A stretch of 52,670 bases of DNA from Candidatus Binataceae bacterium. Its GTDB lineage: Bacteria; Desulfobacterota; Binatia; Binatales; Binataceae. The notes under the pieces were generated by a model, which worked only from the letters and a program-made list of their open reading frames with translations, was not told the DNA's origin and searched no databases. The translations under genes were made by a program, and so were the position numbers. Shown here in pieces: positions 43,092-52,308 of the stretch. Each line of letters begins with the position of its first letter. Position 1 is the stretch's first letter. The stretch spans positions 1 through 52,670 of the forward strand of contig DASXMJ010000076.1 of assembly GCA_036495685.1 (NCBI GenBank), written 5' to 3'.

Positions 43092-46000
43092 CTATGCGCG
43101 GAGGGTTGCGCGCAGCGGGACCGGTCCGGGCAAACCATCGTAGATCAGCGCGCGGCCGTCGGAATGAAACCGCATCGAGGCCAACAAACCCACGCGTACC
43201 GATGCCAGCGCTGGTACGCCGTCGATGGTGTCGATCACAACCTTGGTGCGCAGCGCAAGAATCGCCGCGATTGCGGCGCTGAATGACGCGTCATCGATCT
43301 CACCCGCGGTGAGCAACACTCGCCCTGAGAGCCCGAGCACAACTGTGCCGGCGCGCACGACCACGAGGTTTCCCGCGTCGCGCGTCACCGCGCATCCCGG
43401 CAGCAGCGCTCCGAAAGGATTGGCCGGATCGGCGGCACTCAGAGCCAGCGGCCGCTCGCGCGCCGAAATCAGCTTGCGCGCCGCGCGCAGCATCTCCACC
43501 GCCGCGGGGAGCGCATATTGTTCCGCCGAGAGCGAGCGTACGAACCATCCACGCCGAATGGTGCCAGCATATTCCAGCCGCCGCAGCGCGAACGAGAGCT
43601 CATGCCATGACGCTTGAAGCGATTCGAGCGCGAGCATCTCGCGGGACAAGATACCGTTGCGGTTCAGGAGCAACATGGCGAGCTCACGTGCGAGATCTAC
43701 CTCCTCATCGGTGTTCTTGCGCAGCGCGCCCAGCGCCGACCATCGCCCCGACACGCTCGACTTAAGGCGGGCGCGCAGCATCGCGTCGTGTTTCGTGAAC
43801 TCACGTCGCGGAGCGCTCGCGATGGCATCGACCGCGTCGCGGTCGGCCGCGATGAGCCGCAGCGGCGCGAAGCTGTCGTTGGTTGCAAGGCCGAGTGCGG
43901 CCAGCCGCCACAGACTTGCCAGCGTGTCGCGCTCGGAAAGGTCCACTCGCTCCGAAAGCTCGTCGAGGTACTGAGCGCCTGAGCCGCGCAATGCAGCGAG
44001 CACGCCGCGATCCCGCAAGTCTTCCGGGTCACTGATCTCGGGGCGCAACGTCACCGCCCAGCGGCGCGGCACAAACGTCACCCGCGAAGGCACCTCGCGT
44101 ACACCGGGTTCGTCGGGGACCGAAGTCCACCTCGTTTGCCCGCCGAGGCAAACCAGGTCCAGCATCTCGCGCCGATACCCAGGTACGCGCGCGGGCAAGA
44201 TGGAGGTTTCCCAGAACTCAGCTGCGAATGGCATTCCCGCGAGCTGTTCGAGCACCTGCGCGACTCCATTTGCATCCGCCGAGAGGTCGGCCCCGGCTAT
44301 ATGCATCCAACGAAGACGAAAGGCCGCGTACTCTTGATCGCTGCACGGCGCGACCTCGGCGCGAACCCGCGCCAGAGTGATGCGATGAATTCGTTCCAGA
44401 TTGTATCGATCGCACCATTGCATGGTAGCCGCGGAGGTAAAGTGCCCGCGAAAGATCGTGCCCTTGGCTTCGAGCGCTGGCAGGATTTCCGCAACTTCAC
44501 GCTCGGACAAAACCAGTCGCGCTGCGAGTTCCAAAGTGGTCACCGGTCCCGAGGTCTTAAGCGCGCGCCGCACTAGCTCCGCCCGCGCGAAATCCCCATC
44601 GGCTGGGGTCGCTTTCATGCCGGCGTCGGAAAACTCCAGGTTCGGATATGCTCCGGCAAACAGCCCCGCGTCCTCTTTTGCAAAGACGATCTCTCGCGAC
44701 TCTTCCGGCAGGCGGGTACGTACGATACGTCGTTCGCTCTCAAGCTCGTTGAAGAACTCGCGACACTCCGCACCGCGTTCGAATAGCGCCGCAATTTCAA
44801 GCGAACCATGGGCACGGATCAGTTCATAAAGCTCGTCGCGATTGCGGGGCGATCGTCCGGCCGCCAACCCCGATACCTCGGCGACCACACTTTGCACCGC
44901 TTCCACGGCGAGCATTTGCGAAAGATCCTCGGTGCGAAATACATCTTCCGCCATGCCCCGATTCATCGTAACGGTGCGGCTGCGCCGGTTGGCGCGCTCA
45001 CCATCGTCGAGGAACGAGTAGTCCCACGCCAGCAGCAGGCGATGGGCAAATACCGAGGGCGATACGGAGTCGACGTACACGGCGCGGATCGAGCCGTTCT
45101 CGATTCCACGCAGCACCTTCTCCATCCGATCCGCGTCGGCCGATTCGGTCAGGCATTCGCGCATGGTTTCCGTAACGATGAAGTGATCGGGGATGGGAAT
45201 CGCCGGCGGCCGATTTTCAAGGCACGCCTGCTGGCCTGGAAACAAGGCCGCAACCAGTTCCTGCGACCGCAAGCGCTGAATCCACGCGGGAATCTTCGTT
45301 CCGTGCGCCGAGCGCATCACCGCCAGCGCGCGCGACGCGACATGACGGAACCTCACCTCGAACATGGGCGCGGCAAGGAAGGCCTGCTCGAGCACGCCAC
45401 GCGCCTGTCGTGCCGGAAGCATCGCGAAGATCTCTTGCAGGGCAAAGCTGTGCCGCGAGTTCAACGCGAGCAGTGCACCGTCATCTATCGCAGAAGCCTG
45501 GATTTCGAAGTCGAACGATTGACAGAGCCGCTTGCGCAGTGCCAGCCCGAGAGCGCGATTGAAGCGAATTCCGTGCGGCGTGTGGATTACCAGTTGGGTG
45601 CCGCCGAGCCCATCGAAGAAGCGCTCTACGACTACGGTGTTTTCATCGGGAATCGCGCCCAACGCCGCGACGCCCCTGCGGACGTAGTCGATGGCCTGCA
45701 TCGCCGCGCGTTCCGAAAGCGCGCATTCCCCAGTCAGCCATCCTGCGGTGCTCTCCGCTCCGTCGCGCTCGAGTCGTGTGGCGATCTCGCGGCGGAGGTC
45801 CGCAATTTCCTGTGACAGTGCGTAGGAACGCCCGGCGGCTTCCGTCTGCCAAAAGGGCAGCGAGGGGGCCATCCCCGGCGCGGGCTCGACCATCAGTCGA
45901 CCGCGCGAGATGCGCTGGATCTGCCACGGCATGGAACCCAGCGAGAACACGTCGCCGCGCACCGATTCCTGAGCGAAGTCCTCTTCCACATCGCCGATCT

Positions 46001-47588
46001 TGCGTCCTTCGGACTCGATTACCACGTCATAGTTGCCCGCTTCCGGGATGGTTCCGCCCGAAACTATCGCGGCCAGCCGTGCGCCACGGCGCGGACGCAC
46101 CCTGCGGTTGGCTGCATCGAAATGGATTTTCGGCTGCGCGCCTTGGATGCGCTGGGGAAACTCGGTCGCCATCTGTTCAAGAAGGTGGTTCAGGGCGCCG
46201 TCCCCGAGATCGACAAAGTTATAGGCGCCACGAATGATCTTGAGCAGATCACCGGTCGAAATGTCCTGCTCCTCGGCGGCGATCGCGATGATCTGCTGTG
46301 CCGCCACGTCGAGGCATCCCACGGGAATTTCAACTGCATCGAGGTGGCGGTGGCGAATCGCCCGCACCGCCGCTGCACATTCCAGCAGGTCGTCGATCGT
46401 CATCGCGAAGAAACGACCTTTCGGGGTCCCGTCCAGGCTGTGGCCCGATCGGCCGATGCGCTGGATCGCGGCAGAAATGGTTTTGGGCGAGTCGAGTTGG
46501 CAGACCAGCTCCACCGCGCCGACGTCGATACCGAGCTCGAGCGAGGAAGTGGCCACGAGCGCGCGCAGCTCGCCACGCTTGAGCTTTTGCTCTGCGACCA
46601 GGCGCTCCTTGCGCGCCAGGCTCCCGTGGTGCGCCATCACCGCGCGCGCACCGACACGCTTCTGTAAATTTAACGCAACCCGCTCCGCCCATCGGCGGCT
46701 CAAAGTGAAGACCAGCGTGGTACGATGTGCTTTTACGAGCTCCGCGACCGCGTCGTACATCGCATCCCAATTTTCATGGGTGGCCAGCGGGCCGAGGTCG
46801 GGTCCGGGCGCTTCGATTTTAAGATCCATCGCGCGGACCTGGTCGTCGGCGCGCGCGATCCGTATCGCGCGCGGACTCCGGGCGCCGTCGCTTCCCACCT
46901 CGAACCCGGCGAGAAATTCGGCCAACGTTTCGATCGGGCTCAGGGTTGCCGAGAGACCGATCCGTGCGGGCCGCACCCCGCGCCGCGCGCGCACCATCCG
47001 CTCTAGGCGCTCCAGGGTGATGGCCAAATGGGCCCCGCGCTTATTCCCCGCCAACGCATGAAGCTCATCAACCACCACGTAGCGAACCGAGGCCAGTTTC
47101 TCGCGAAATTTCGGGGAAGTGAGCAGCAGAAAGAACGATTCGGGCGTGGTAACCAGAATGTGTGGAGGTCGACGCAGCATCGCGCTGCGCTCATGCGCGG
47201 GGGTGTCACCAGTGCGCAAGCCGGCGCGGATGCCGCTCAGGTCGAGCCCAGCCGCGTGTCCCGCTTCGCGGACGCCCGCGAGTGGCTCCTCGAGGTTTAG
47301 TCGAATGTCGTTGGCAAGCGCTTTAAGCGGCGAAACGTAAAGGACTGCGACCTCATCGCGAAGCTCAGCGCGCTCTGCCTCGCGCACCAGGCCGTCGATC
47401 GCCCACATGAAAGCCGCCAGCGTCTTGCCGCTCCCGGTCGGCGCGCACAAAAGCACGTCATGGCCACGGGCGCCCTGTGCCTGCGCGATGAGCGGCCACC
47501 CGATTTCCTGGGCGCGCGAGGGGCCCCCAAAACGACCTTCAAACCATGCACGAACCGCAGGATGAAACCCGGCCAGCACGGACGCCAT
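43092..47588 (-). CDS. lhr: ATP-dependent helicase Lhr (large helicase-related), full length
   Basis: Lhr is a superfamily 2 3'-5' DNA/RNA-DNA helicase linked to DNA repair. Here the 1498-residue full-length form is present. The Lhr core (about 1-850) has LCAPTGSGKTLAAFMWAIDG (Walker A), LYVSPLKALANDIR (Ia), VVDELHALAGNKRGAHL (II; DELH where DEVH is common), IGLSATLSPIETLAEFLAGF (III), VFTLSRRWAERVALNL (IV), ATSSLELGIDVGAVELV (V) and QRIGRSGH (VI). The C-terminal ~650 residues correspond to the Lhr-CTD with winged-helix repeats. I use the ATG at 47588, where conserved sequence starts; a start 46 codons upstream adds unrelated residues. No partner nuclease gene lies beside it. Confidence 0.94.
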   Translation of the reverse strand: MASVLAGFHPAVRAWFEGRFGGPSRAQEIGWPLIAQAQGARGHDVLLCAPTGSGKTLAAFMWAIDGLVREAERAELRDEVAVLYVSPLKALANDIRLNLEEPLAGVREAGHAAGLDLSGIRAGLRTGDTPAHERSAMLRRPPHILVTTPESFFLLLTSPKFREKLASVRYVVVDELHALAGNKRGAHLAITLERLERMVRARRGVRPARIGLSATLSPIETLAEFLAGFEVGSDGARSPRAIRIARADDQVRAMDLKIEAPGPDLGPLATHENWDAMYDAVAELVKAHRTTLVFTLSRRWAERVALNLQKRVGARAVMAHHGSLARKERLVAEQKLKRGELRALVATSSLELGIDVGAVELVCQLDSPKTISAAIQRIGRSGHSLDGTPKGRFFAMTIDDLLECAAAVRAIRHRHLDAVEIPVGCLDVAAQQIIAIAAEEQDISTGDLLKIIRGAYNFVDLGDGALNHLLEQMATEFPQRIQGAQPKIHFDAANRRVRPRRGARLAAIVSGGTIPEAGNYDVVIESEGRKIGDVEEDFAQESVRGDVFSLGSMPWQIQRISRGRLMVEPAPGMAPSLPFWQTEAAGRSYALSQEIADLRREIATRLERDGAESTAGWLTGECALSERAAMQAIDYVRRGVAALGAIPDENTVVVERFFDGLGGTQLVIHTPHGIRFNRALGLALRKRLCQSFDFEIQASAIDDGALLALNSRHSFALQEIFAMLPARQARGVLEQAFLAAPMFEVRFRHVASRALAVMRSAHGTKIPAWIQRLRSQELVAALFPGQQACLENRPPAIPIPDHFIVTETMRECLTESADADRMEKVLRGIENGSIRAVYVDSVSPSVFAHRLLLAWDYSFLDDGERANRRSRTVTMNRGMAEDVFRTEDLSQMLAVEAVQSVVAEVSGLAAGRSPRNRDELYELIRAHGSLEIAALFERGAECREFFNELESERRIVRTRLPEESREIVFAKEDAGLFAGAYPNLEFSDAGMKATPADGDFARAELVRRALKTSGPVTTLELAARLVLSEREVAEILPALEAKGTIFRGHFTSAATMQWCDRYNLERIHRITLARVRAEVAPCSDQEYAAFRLRWMHIAGADLSADANGVAQVLEQLAGMPFAAEFWETSILPARVPGYRREMLDLVCLGGQTRWTSVPDEPGVREVPSRVTFVPRRWAVTLRPEISDPEDLRDRGVLAALRGSGAQYLDELSERVDLSERDTLASLWRLAALGLATNDSFAPLRLIAADRDAVDAIASAPRREFTKHDAMLRARLKSSVSGRWSALGALRKNTDEEVDLARELAMLLLNRNGILSREMLALESLQASWHELSFALRRLEYAGTIRRGWFVRSLSAEQYALPAAVEMLRAARKLISARERPLALSAADPANPFGALLPGCAVTRDAGNLVVVRAGTVVLGLSGRVLLTAGEIDDASFSAAIAAILALRTKVVIDTIDGVPALASVRVGLLASMRFHSDGRALIYDGLPGPVPLRATLRA

Positions 47589-47839
47589 GCTGCGGAATAT
47601 ATCATCGCCGTGTCGCGGAGTTGAGCGCGAAAGCAGGCAAGCCTGCTTTCTTGAGCGAGCGGGCCGCCAACCAATCGCGACGCCCGTGCGACACTCCGAT
47701 TCCACCAGAAGACGCCGCGCGGGCAAGGAACCGCTTTATCCTAACTCCCCATCAAGTCGTTTTCTTTGCAGAATGGTGTCCGAGATCGCCGCCCACTTCG
47801 CTCGCGGACTCTTCGCCGCAAAGCGCGGTACCGACTTGC

Positions 47840-48220
47840 TCAAGGCGGGTTTTTGCGGGCTTGAAATCCTTCCTTGAACAGCTCCGGCAGCCGGGCCGTG
47901 AACTCGCTGCGCGACAAGGCCAAGACGAAGCCCGCGTCGTGGGCGGCACGTAGCGGTTTCAAGTCGACGTGCGACGCAAACCCTACGATTTGAGAATCCG
48001 GAAGCGCACCGCGCACGCGCGCAGCCGTTGCCGCGGCAGGAAACGCCGCATCTGAGAGATCGACCAGAACCAGCTCAGGATGCTTATCGCGGCATTGCCG
48101 TGCGGCCGCATCCAGGTCGGAGGCGTAGCACAGGTTCACGCCGGCAGATTCCGCGACCGCGTCCAGCTTGGAGCGAAAAAACAGATCACGAACCAGGCCA
48201 AGAACGACGCGCGCGCTCAT
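47840..48220 (-). CDS. degenerate response-regulator receiver-like protein
   Basis: This 126-residue protein resembles a CheY-type receiver domain in length and alternating pattern: VVLGLVRDLFFRSKLDAVAE, the strand LVLVDLSD with D54 at the phosphorylation position, and IVGFASHVDLKPLRAAHDAG at strand 4/helix 4. The acidic pair that normally follows strand 1 is missing (LGLVRDLF) and the conserved lysine of strand 5 is replaced (VLALSRSEF), so Mg2+-dependent phosphorylation is unlikely. Its ATG overlaps the thiO stop codon (ATGA), so it is translated with thiO. No sensor kinase is near. Pseudo-receiver is my reading; a small Rossmann-like protein is the alternative. Confidence 0.7.
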   Translation of the reverse strand: MSARVVLGLVRDLFFRSKLDAVAESAGVNLCYASDLDAAARQCRDKHPELVLVDLSDAAFPAAATAARVRGALPDSQIVGFASHVDLKPLRAAHDAGFVLALSRSEFTARLPELFKEGFQARKNPP

Positions 48221-49362
48221 ATGTGTTTCATGTCCAGCGCCACTCGCTTGACGGTGCCATTCTTGAAACGCGCCGGAGAAAATGCCGCGAGGTCGATTAG
48301 CGGTTTTCTCCCGGATACGAGATCCGCGATTACCTGGCCGGTGAGCGCGGAGAGCAAGATGCCGCTGCGGAAGTGGCCGGCCGCGTAGAATACCCCCGCC
48401 ACCGAGGGCGACTCACCGAGTACCGGCATCAGATCATCCGACGCAGGCCGCAACCCCGCCCAGGTTTCGCGGAACGCTGCGCCGCCCAGCCCCGGAACCA
48501 TGGCGGCGACCGCGCTGGTGATGGTTGCGATTCCGGCGAGCGTCACGCTCTTGTTGAACCCCGCGTCTTCGAAAATCGAGCCCGCGATGAGCCGGCCGTC
48601 GCGCCGCGGCACCAGGATTCCGTCGGGTGAAAACAGCGACGGCCCGAGCAGCCCCGGCGGCCCCTCAAAGCAGATGATCTGACCGCGCACCGGATAGAAG
48701 CGCAGCTGGTCCGCCTCGAGGCCGCGAATTTCTCCCGCCCATGCACCGGCCGCGTCGATGACGACATCGCTTTCTTCCTTGGAGCCGTCGTCGAACCGCA
48801 CCCCGGTCACACGTCCGCCGCGGCTTAAAATTTCAGCGACTCGCGTGCTCTCCTGAAACACCGCACCCGCCCTCTGAGCCGCACGAATATAGGCCATGGT
48901 GAGTTTGCGATTCTCGGTGCGCCGGTTGGTCGGCAGGTGCAGCGCGAAGATGATGTCGGGCGACAAGGCCGGTGCGAACTGGAGCGCCTGGGCGGGCGTC
49001 AACTCCTCGACCTGCGCACCGAGTTCGCGCTGCCATCGCGCGCGACTTTTCAGGCGCGCCGCGCTTTCTTCCTCGAATGCGACATACAAGGCGCCCGGTT
49101 CATCGTATTCCGGATCGATTCCGCTCTCGCGGGTAAGCCGCTCGACTATCGCGTCGAACGCATTTTTTCCCGCCATGCACAGATCGAAGAAAGTCCCCGG
49201 CTCTTGAGCCTCGACCTGGGGACCGATCAGGCCGGCCGCCGCCCACGATGCCTCTTGGCCCAGGCGTCCGCGCTCGAAAACCTTTACCGCAACGCCCTCC
49301 TGCGCAAGGCGCCACGCTACCGCTCCGCCGATTATACCGCCGCCGACTATGAGAGCTTTCAT
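48217..49362 (-). CDS. thiO: glycine oxidase ThiO-like FAD oxidoreductase
   Basis: This 381-residue FAD amine oxidase is of the DAO superfamily. The dinucleotide motif VGGGIIGGAVAWRLAQEG is at residues 6-23, followed by GQEASWAAAGLIGPQ, which is typical of ThiO glycine oxidases that make iminoglycine for thiamine thiazole synthesis. YPVRGQIICFEG, LVPRRDGRLIAGS, the ETWAGLRPASDDLMPVLG block and AAGHFRSGILLSALTGQVIA complete the pattern. No thiamine genes (thiG, thiS, thiE) lie near, so a broader glycine or D-amino-acid oxidase role is possible. It is divergent from the cystathionine-family gene and co-translated with a degenerate receiver gene. Confidence 0.87.
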   Translation of the reverse strand: MKALIVGGGIIGGAVAWRLAQEGVAVKVFERGRLGQEASWAAAGLIGPQVEAQEPGTFFDLCMAGKNAFDAIVERLTRESGIDPEYDEPGALYVAFEEESAARLKSRARWQRELGAQVEELTPAQALQFAPALSPDIIFALHLPTNRRTENRKLTMAYIRAAQRAGAVFQESTRVAEILSRGGRVTGVRFDDGSKEESDVVIDAAGAWAGEIRGLEADQLRFYPVRGQIICFEGPPGLLGPSLFSPDGILVPRRDGRLIAGSIFEDAGFNKSVTLAGIATITSAVAAMVPGLGGAAFRETWAGLRPASDDLMPVLGESPSVAGVFYAAGHFRSGILLSALTGQVIADLVSGRKPLIDLAAFSPARFKNGTVKRVALDMKHI

Positions 49363-49477
49363 CGTTTGTCATAAGCATAGCGGCAGCCGCTCAGGCATTG
49401 AACACCCGCCGCACCTCGGCCAGCGTCGCACGCTCCTGCCCCGCCAATCGGTTATGATGATGCGGGAGGGAATCCGC

Positions 49478-50644
49478 ATGGCAAAGCTGATGAAGGGGCT
49501 CGACACCAAGCTGGTTCACGGCGGCGAACCCGAGCAACGGATCGGCGGAGCAGTTACGCTGCCAATCTTTCAGTCGTCCACTTACGAATACAGCGGCCAG
49601 ACCAGCTACCACGACCTTCGCTACATCCGGCTCAACAACACGCCCAACCATCTGGCCCTGCATACCAAGCTGGCGATGCTGGAGAACGCGGATGCAGCCC
49701 TGGTTGCCGGTAGCGGAATGGCCGCAATTTCAGCGACGCTGCTTACCGTCGTCGGCGGCGGAGGCCATCTGCTTGCACAGGATTGTCTTTATGGTGGCAC
49801 CCACGACCTGCTGACCCAGGAATTCCCATCGATCGGGATCGAGGTCGATTTCATTGATGGCGACGACCCGACCTCGTGGCGCGAAATGATTCGGCCGCAA
49901 ACCAAGGCGATCTATGTCGAAACGCTTTCCAACCCGCTGGTGCAGGTCAGCGATTTGCAAGCTGCCAGCGAGTTTGCATCCGAGCATGGGCTGCTCTCGA
50001 TTATCGACAACACCTTCGCAAGCCCGGTGAATTTCCGACCCGCCGAAATCGGTTTCGATCTTTCCCTGCACAGCGCGACCAAGTACCTAAACGGACATAC
50101 CGACATCGTCGCCGGCGCGGTGATCGGACGCGGCGAACTGATCGGCGAAATTACGCACAAGCTGAATCACCTGGGCGGGGTGCTGGATCCGCACGCCTGC
50201 TTCCTGCTCCAGCGGGGCCTCAAAACTCTGGGCGTGCGGGTGCGACATCAGAACGAAAGCGCGCTGCGGATTGCGCGCTTTCTCGAAGAGCATCCGCGGG
50301 TAACCCGGGTCAACTATCCCGGCCTGGACAGTCACTCCAATCATCTCCGCGCCTGTGAATTGTTCGATGGTTTCGGTGGCGTGCTCAGCTTCGAACTGGA
50401 GGGCGACGCACGTGCCGCCGACCGCTTCATCGCCAACGTGACCATCCCCATCTGCGCGCCGAGCCTCGGCGGAGTAGAGACCCTGATAACCCGCCCGGCG
50501 ACCACGTCGCACTCGGGTATGACGGCAAACGATCGTGCACGCGCAGGAATTGGCGATGGACTGGTGCGCCTGTCGGTAGGACTGGAGAGCAGCGACGATC
50601 TGATCGAAGATTTCGAAATCGCGTTGCACACAACTTACGACTAG
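49478..50644 (+). CDS. cystathionine gamma-synthase/lyase-family PLP enzyme
   Basis: This 388-residue PLP enzyme belongs to the Cys/Met-metabolism family. K202 in LHSATKYLNGHTDIVAG is the Schiff-base lysine. SSTYEY, ENADAALVAGSGMAAISATL, YVETLSNPLVQVSDL, IIDNTFASP and SLGGVETLITRPA are family blocks. Members catalyse gamma-synthase, gamma-lyase or beta-lyase reactions in transsulfuration; which one applies here is unclear from motifs. The usual YxR near the N-terminus reads YIRLNNTPNH, a variant of Y-x-R. GGGAGGG eight bases upstream fixes the ATG at 49478; the open frame begins 43 codons earlier with unrelated sequence that overlaps thiO. Confidence 0.88.
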   Translation: MAKLMKGLDTKLVHGGEPEQRIGGAVTLPIFQSSTYEYSGQTSYHDLRYIRLNNTPNHLALHTKLAMLENADAALVAGSGMAAISATLLTVVGGGGHLLAQDCLYGGTHDLLTQEFPSIGIEVDFIDGDDPTSWREMIRPQTKAIYVETLSNPLVQVSDLQAASEFASEHGLLSIIDNTFASPVNFRPAEIGFDLSLHSATKYLNGHTDIVAGAVIGRGELIGEITHKLNHLGGVLDPHACFLLQRGLKTLGVRVRHQNESALRIARFLEEHPRVTRVNYPGLDSHSNHLRACELFDGFGGVLSFELEGDARAADRFIANVTIPICAPSLGGVETLITRPATTSHSGMTANDRARAGIGDGLVRLSVGLESSDDLIEDFEIALHTTYD

Positions 50645-50872
50645 CCGCGCGCCGCCAGCATTAGATCGACTTAAATCGTTTCCGGCGTTTTTCATCTCCA
50701 GCGCGTGAACAATCTAAGGCGCCCCCTCGTCGCTAGAATCAGATGCCTCCGCAGGGACCGCGATTGACCGCGGCTCTCTGTTCGGTTTTCTCACGCGGGG
50801 CGGCCCGTGGCGGTTCGCTGCGGCATCTGGTGCCCGATCGTTTCTACCCGAACCGACCGAAGGAGGTTACCT

Positions 50873-52255
50873 ATGCCCCGAGAAGCCGTCCCTTGTTGTT
50901 GGCGAGCGGCTATATTCACGCTTGCCGTCGCCTTGGCAATCGCTTTGGTGCCATTGCCAGGATTTTCACAGACCAGCTCAAACGCTCCCCCAGTAACCCA
51001 GACCCGGCCCGCGGCCAGCGCAGAGAATCCTTACGGCGTGAAGCCCGGGGACTTCATCAGGTATGAGAATTCGTACAAGGTGAAACCCCTCGTTTCGCCA
51101 GGGGTCTACTACAAAGTCACTCAAGGGATGACGATGAAGATCGTTCCCACCGAACACATCGAGTGGCCGCCGCCCTATCGCGACGCGACCGAGAAGTACT
51201 CGCAGCAGGTCAGGCTCTCTCCCGACGGCCGTACCATGGTGAACTACGTGGCGGGGCAACCATTTCCATTTCTGGATCCGAACGATCCCAAGATTGCGAC
51301 CAAGATCATGTGGAATAACGCTTTCCGGCCGATCACCAGCGATGACTATGACCTGCGCTTTTACGATTGCGGCGACATGTACACGGGACGCAATCGTTCG
51401 ATCGGCCTGCTCGACTATTTTCAGATCGGTCACTACGCCGGTTATGACGAGGTGGGGCGAACCGAAGTCGAGCCGATGCCAATCGATCCCGACTTCAAAA
51501 AAACCGACCGCTACTGGCTGTTCGCGCTCTACCCGATCCTGGCTCCCGAAAACCTGCGCGGCGGCGGTTTTATCCGTTACCGCTATGAAAATCCGAAGAA
51601 GGCCGACGACATTTGGGAGTGGGCCACGGGAGCGCGCCGAGTCCGGCGCCTGAACGAAGGGATTATGAGTGATTCGGTGGCCGCAGGTTCCAATCCGACC
51701 ACCTGGGATCCTGATCACTACTCGGGATTCAACGCGAAAATCGAAGAGTACGACTACAAGTTCCTCGGCCAGAAAACCCTGCTCGCGTCGGTCAACGCGG
51801 CGCACTCGCCGGAGATAACCTGCCAGACCGATGGCGGAGCGAGCGCCTGTCCGGAAAACTGGGAGTTGCGCCCCATGTACATTGTAGAGACGACGCCGCG
51901 ATGGAGTGCGAACAATCGACAGGCGCTACATGCCAAGTCGCTGCTCTACATCGATAACGAAATGTGGTTTGAACCCTACGTCGACGAATACGATGCGCGG
52001 GGCGAACTCTGGCAGAATCACATCTACTGGCTAACCTATCGCGACCGCCCGGTTCCTGATGCCCGCGTGGCAATCTACCCCTTCAAGCGCGAATTCGTAG
52101 TAGGCGCCGCCTCTACCGACGTTCAATCCGGGTTGTCGACGATGTGCTATCTGCCCGGCAAGGACACTCCGGAACGCGAATGCTGGTACATTAACATGGG
52201 CGCCGTGGGACGCGATTTCTTCACCACTGACGCAATGGTGAGAGCAGCACCATAG
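50873..52255 (+). CDS. DUF1329 exported protein, copy B
   Basis: This 460-residue protein with a signal peptide (IFTLAVALAIALVPLPGFSQ) is a paralogue of the protein at 31369. Shared blocks are GVYYKVTQGMTMKIVPTEHI against GNYILVQQGMEMDIIPSEKL, EWPPPYRDATEKYSQQVRL, NYVAGQPFPFLDPNDP, ATKIMW, CPENWELRPMYIVE, TYRDRPVPDARVAIYPFKR and RECWYINMG. It lacks the glycine run of copy A and has extra cysteines (in YDCGDMY and ITCQTDGG). A strong AAGGAGG at 50860-50866 fixes the ATG at 50873 over one 22 codons earlier. Periplasmic or outer-membrane location is expected. A hairpin terminator-like structure follows 24 bp after the stop. Confidence 0.88.
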   Translation: MPREAVPCCWRAAIFTLAVALAIALVPLPGFSQTSSNAPPVTQTRPAASAENPYGVKPGDFIRYENSYKVKPLVSPGVYYKVTQGMTMKIVPTEHIEWPPPYRDATEKYSQQVRLSPDGRTMVNYVAGQPFPFLDPNDPKIATKIMWNNAFRPITSDDYDLRFYDCGDMYTGRNRSIGLLDYFQIGHYAGYDEVGRTEVEPMPIDPDFKKTDRYWLFALYPILAPENLRGGGFIRYRYENPKKADDIWEWATGARRVRRLNEGIMSDSVAAGSNPTTWDPDHYSGFNAKIEEYDYKFLGQKTLLASVNAAHSPEITCQTDGGASACPENWELRPMYIVETTPRWSANNRQALHAKSLLYIDNEMWFEPYVDEYDARGELWQNHIYWLTYRDRPVPDARVAIYPFKREFVVGAASTDVQSGLSTMCYLPGKDTPERECWYINMGAVGRDFFTTDAMVRAAP

Positions 52256-52279
52256 CTCCGCAGTCGCGTCCTCACGACG

Positions 52280-52308
52280 GGTGAGCCGGTATTTTCGACC
52301 GGCTCACC
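52280..52308 (+). terminator. strong hairpin after DUF1329 copy B
   Basis: A perfect 11-bp inverted repeat (GGTGAGCCGGT / ACCGGCTCACC) with a 7-nt loop lies 24 bp after the stop codon. It is followed by CTCCTGTCC rather than a T-run, so it is a terminator by position and stability but not a textbook intrinsic one. Confidence 0.65.
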
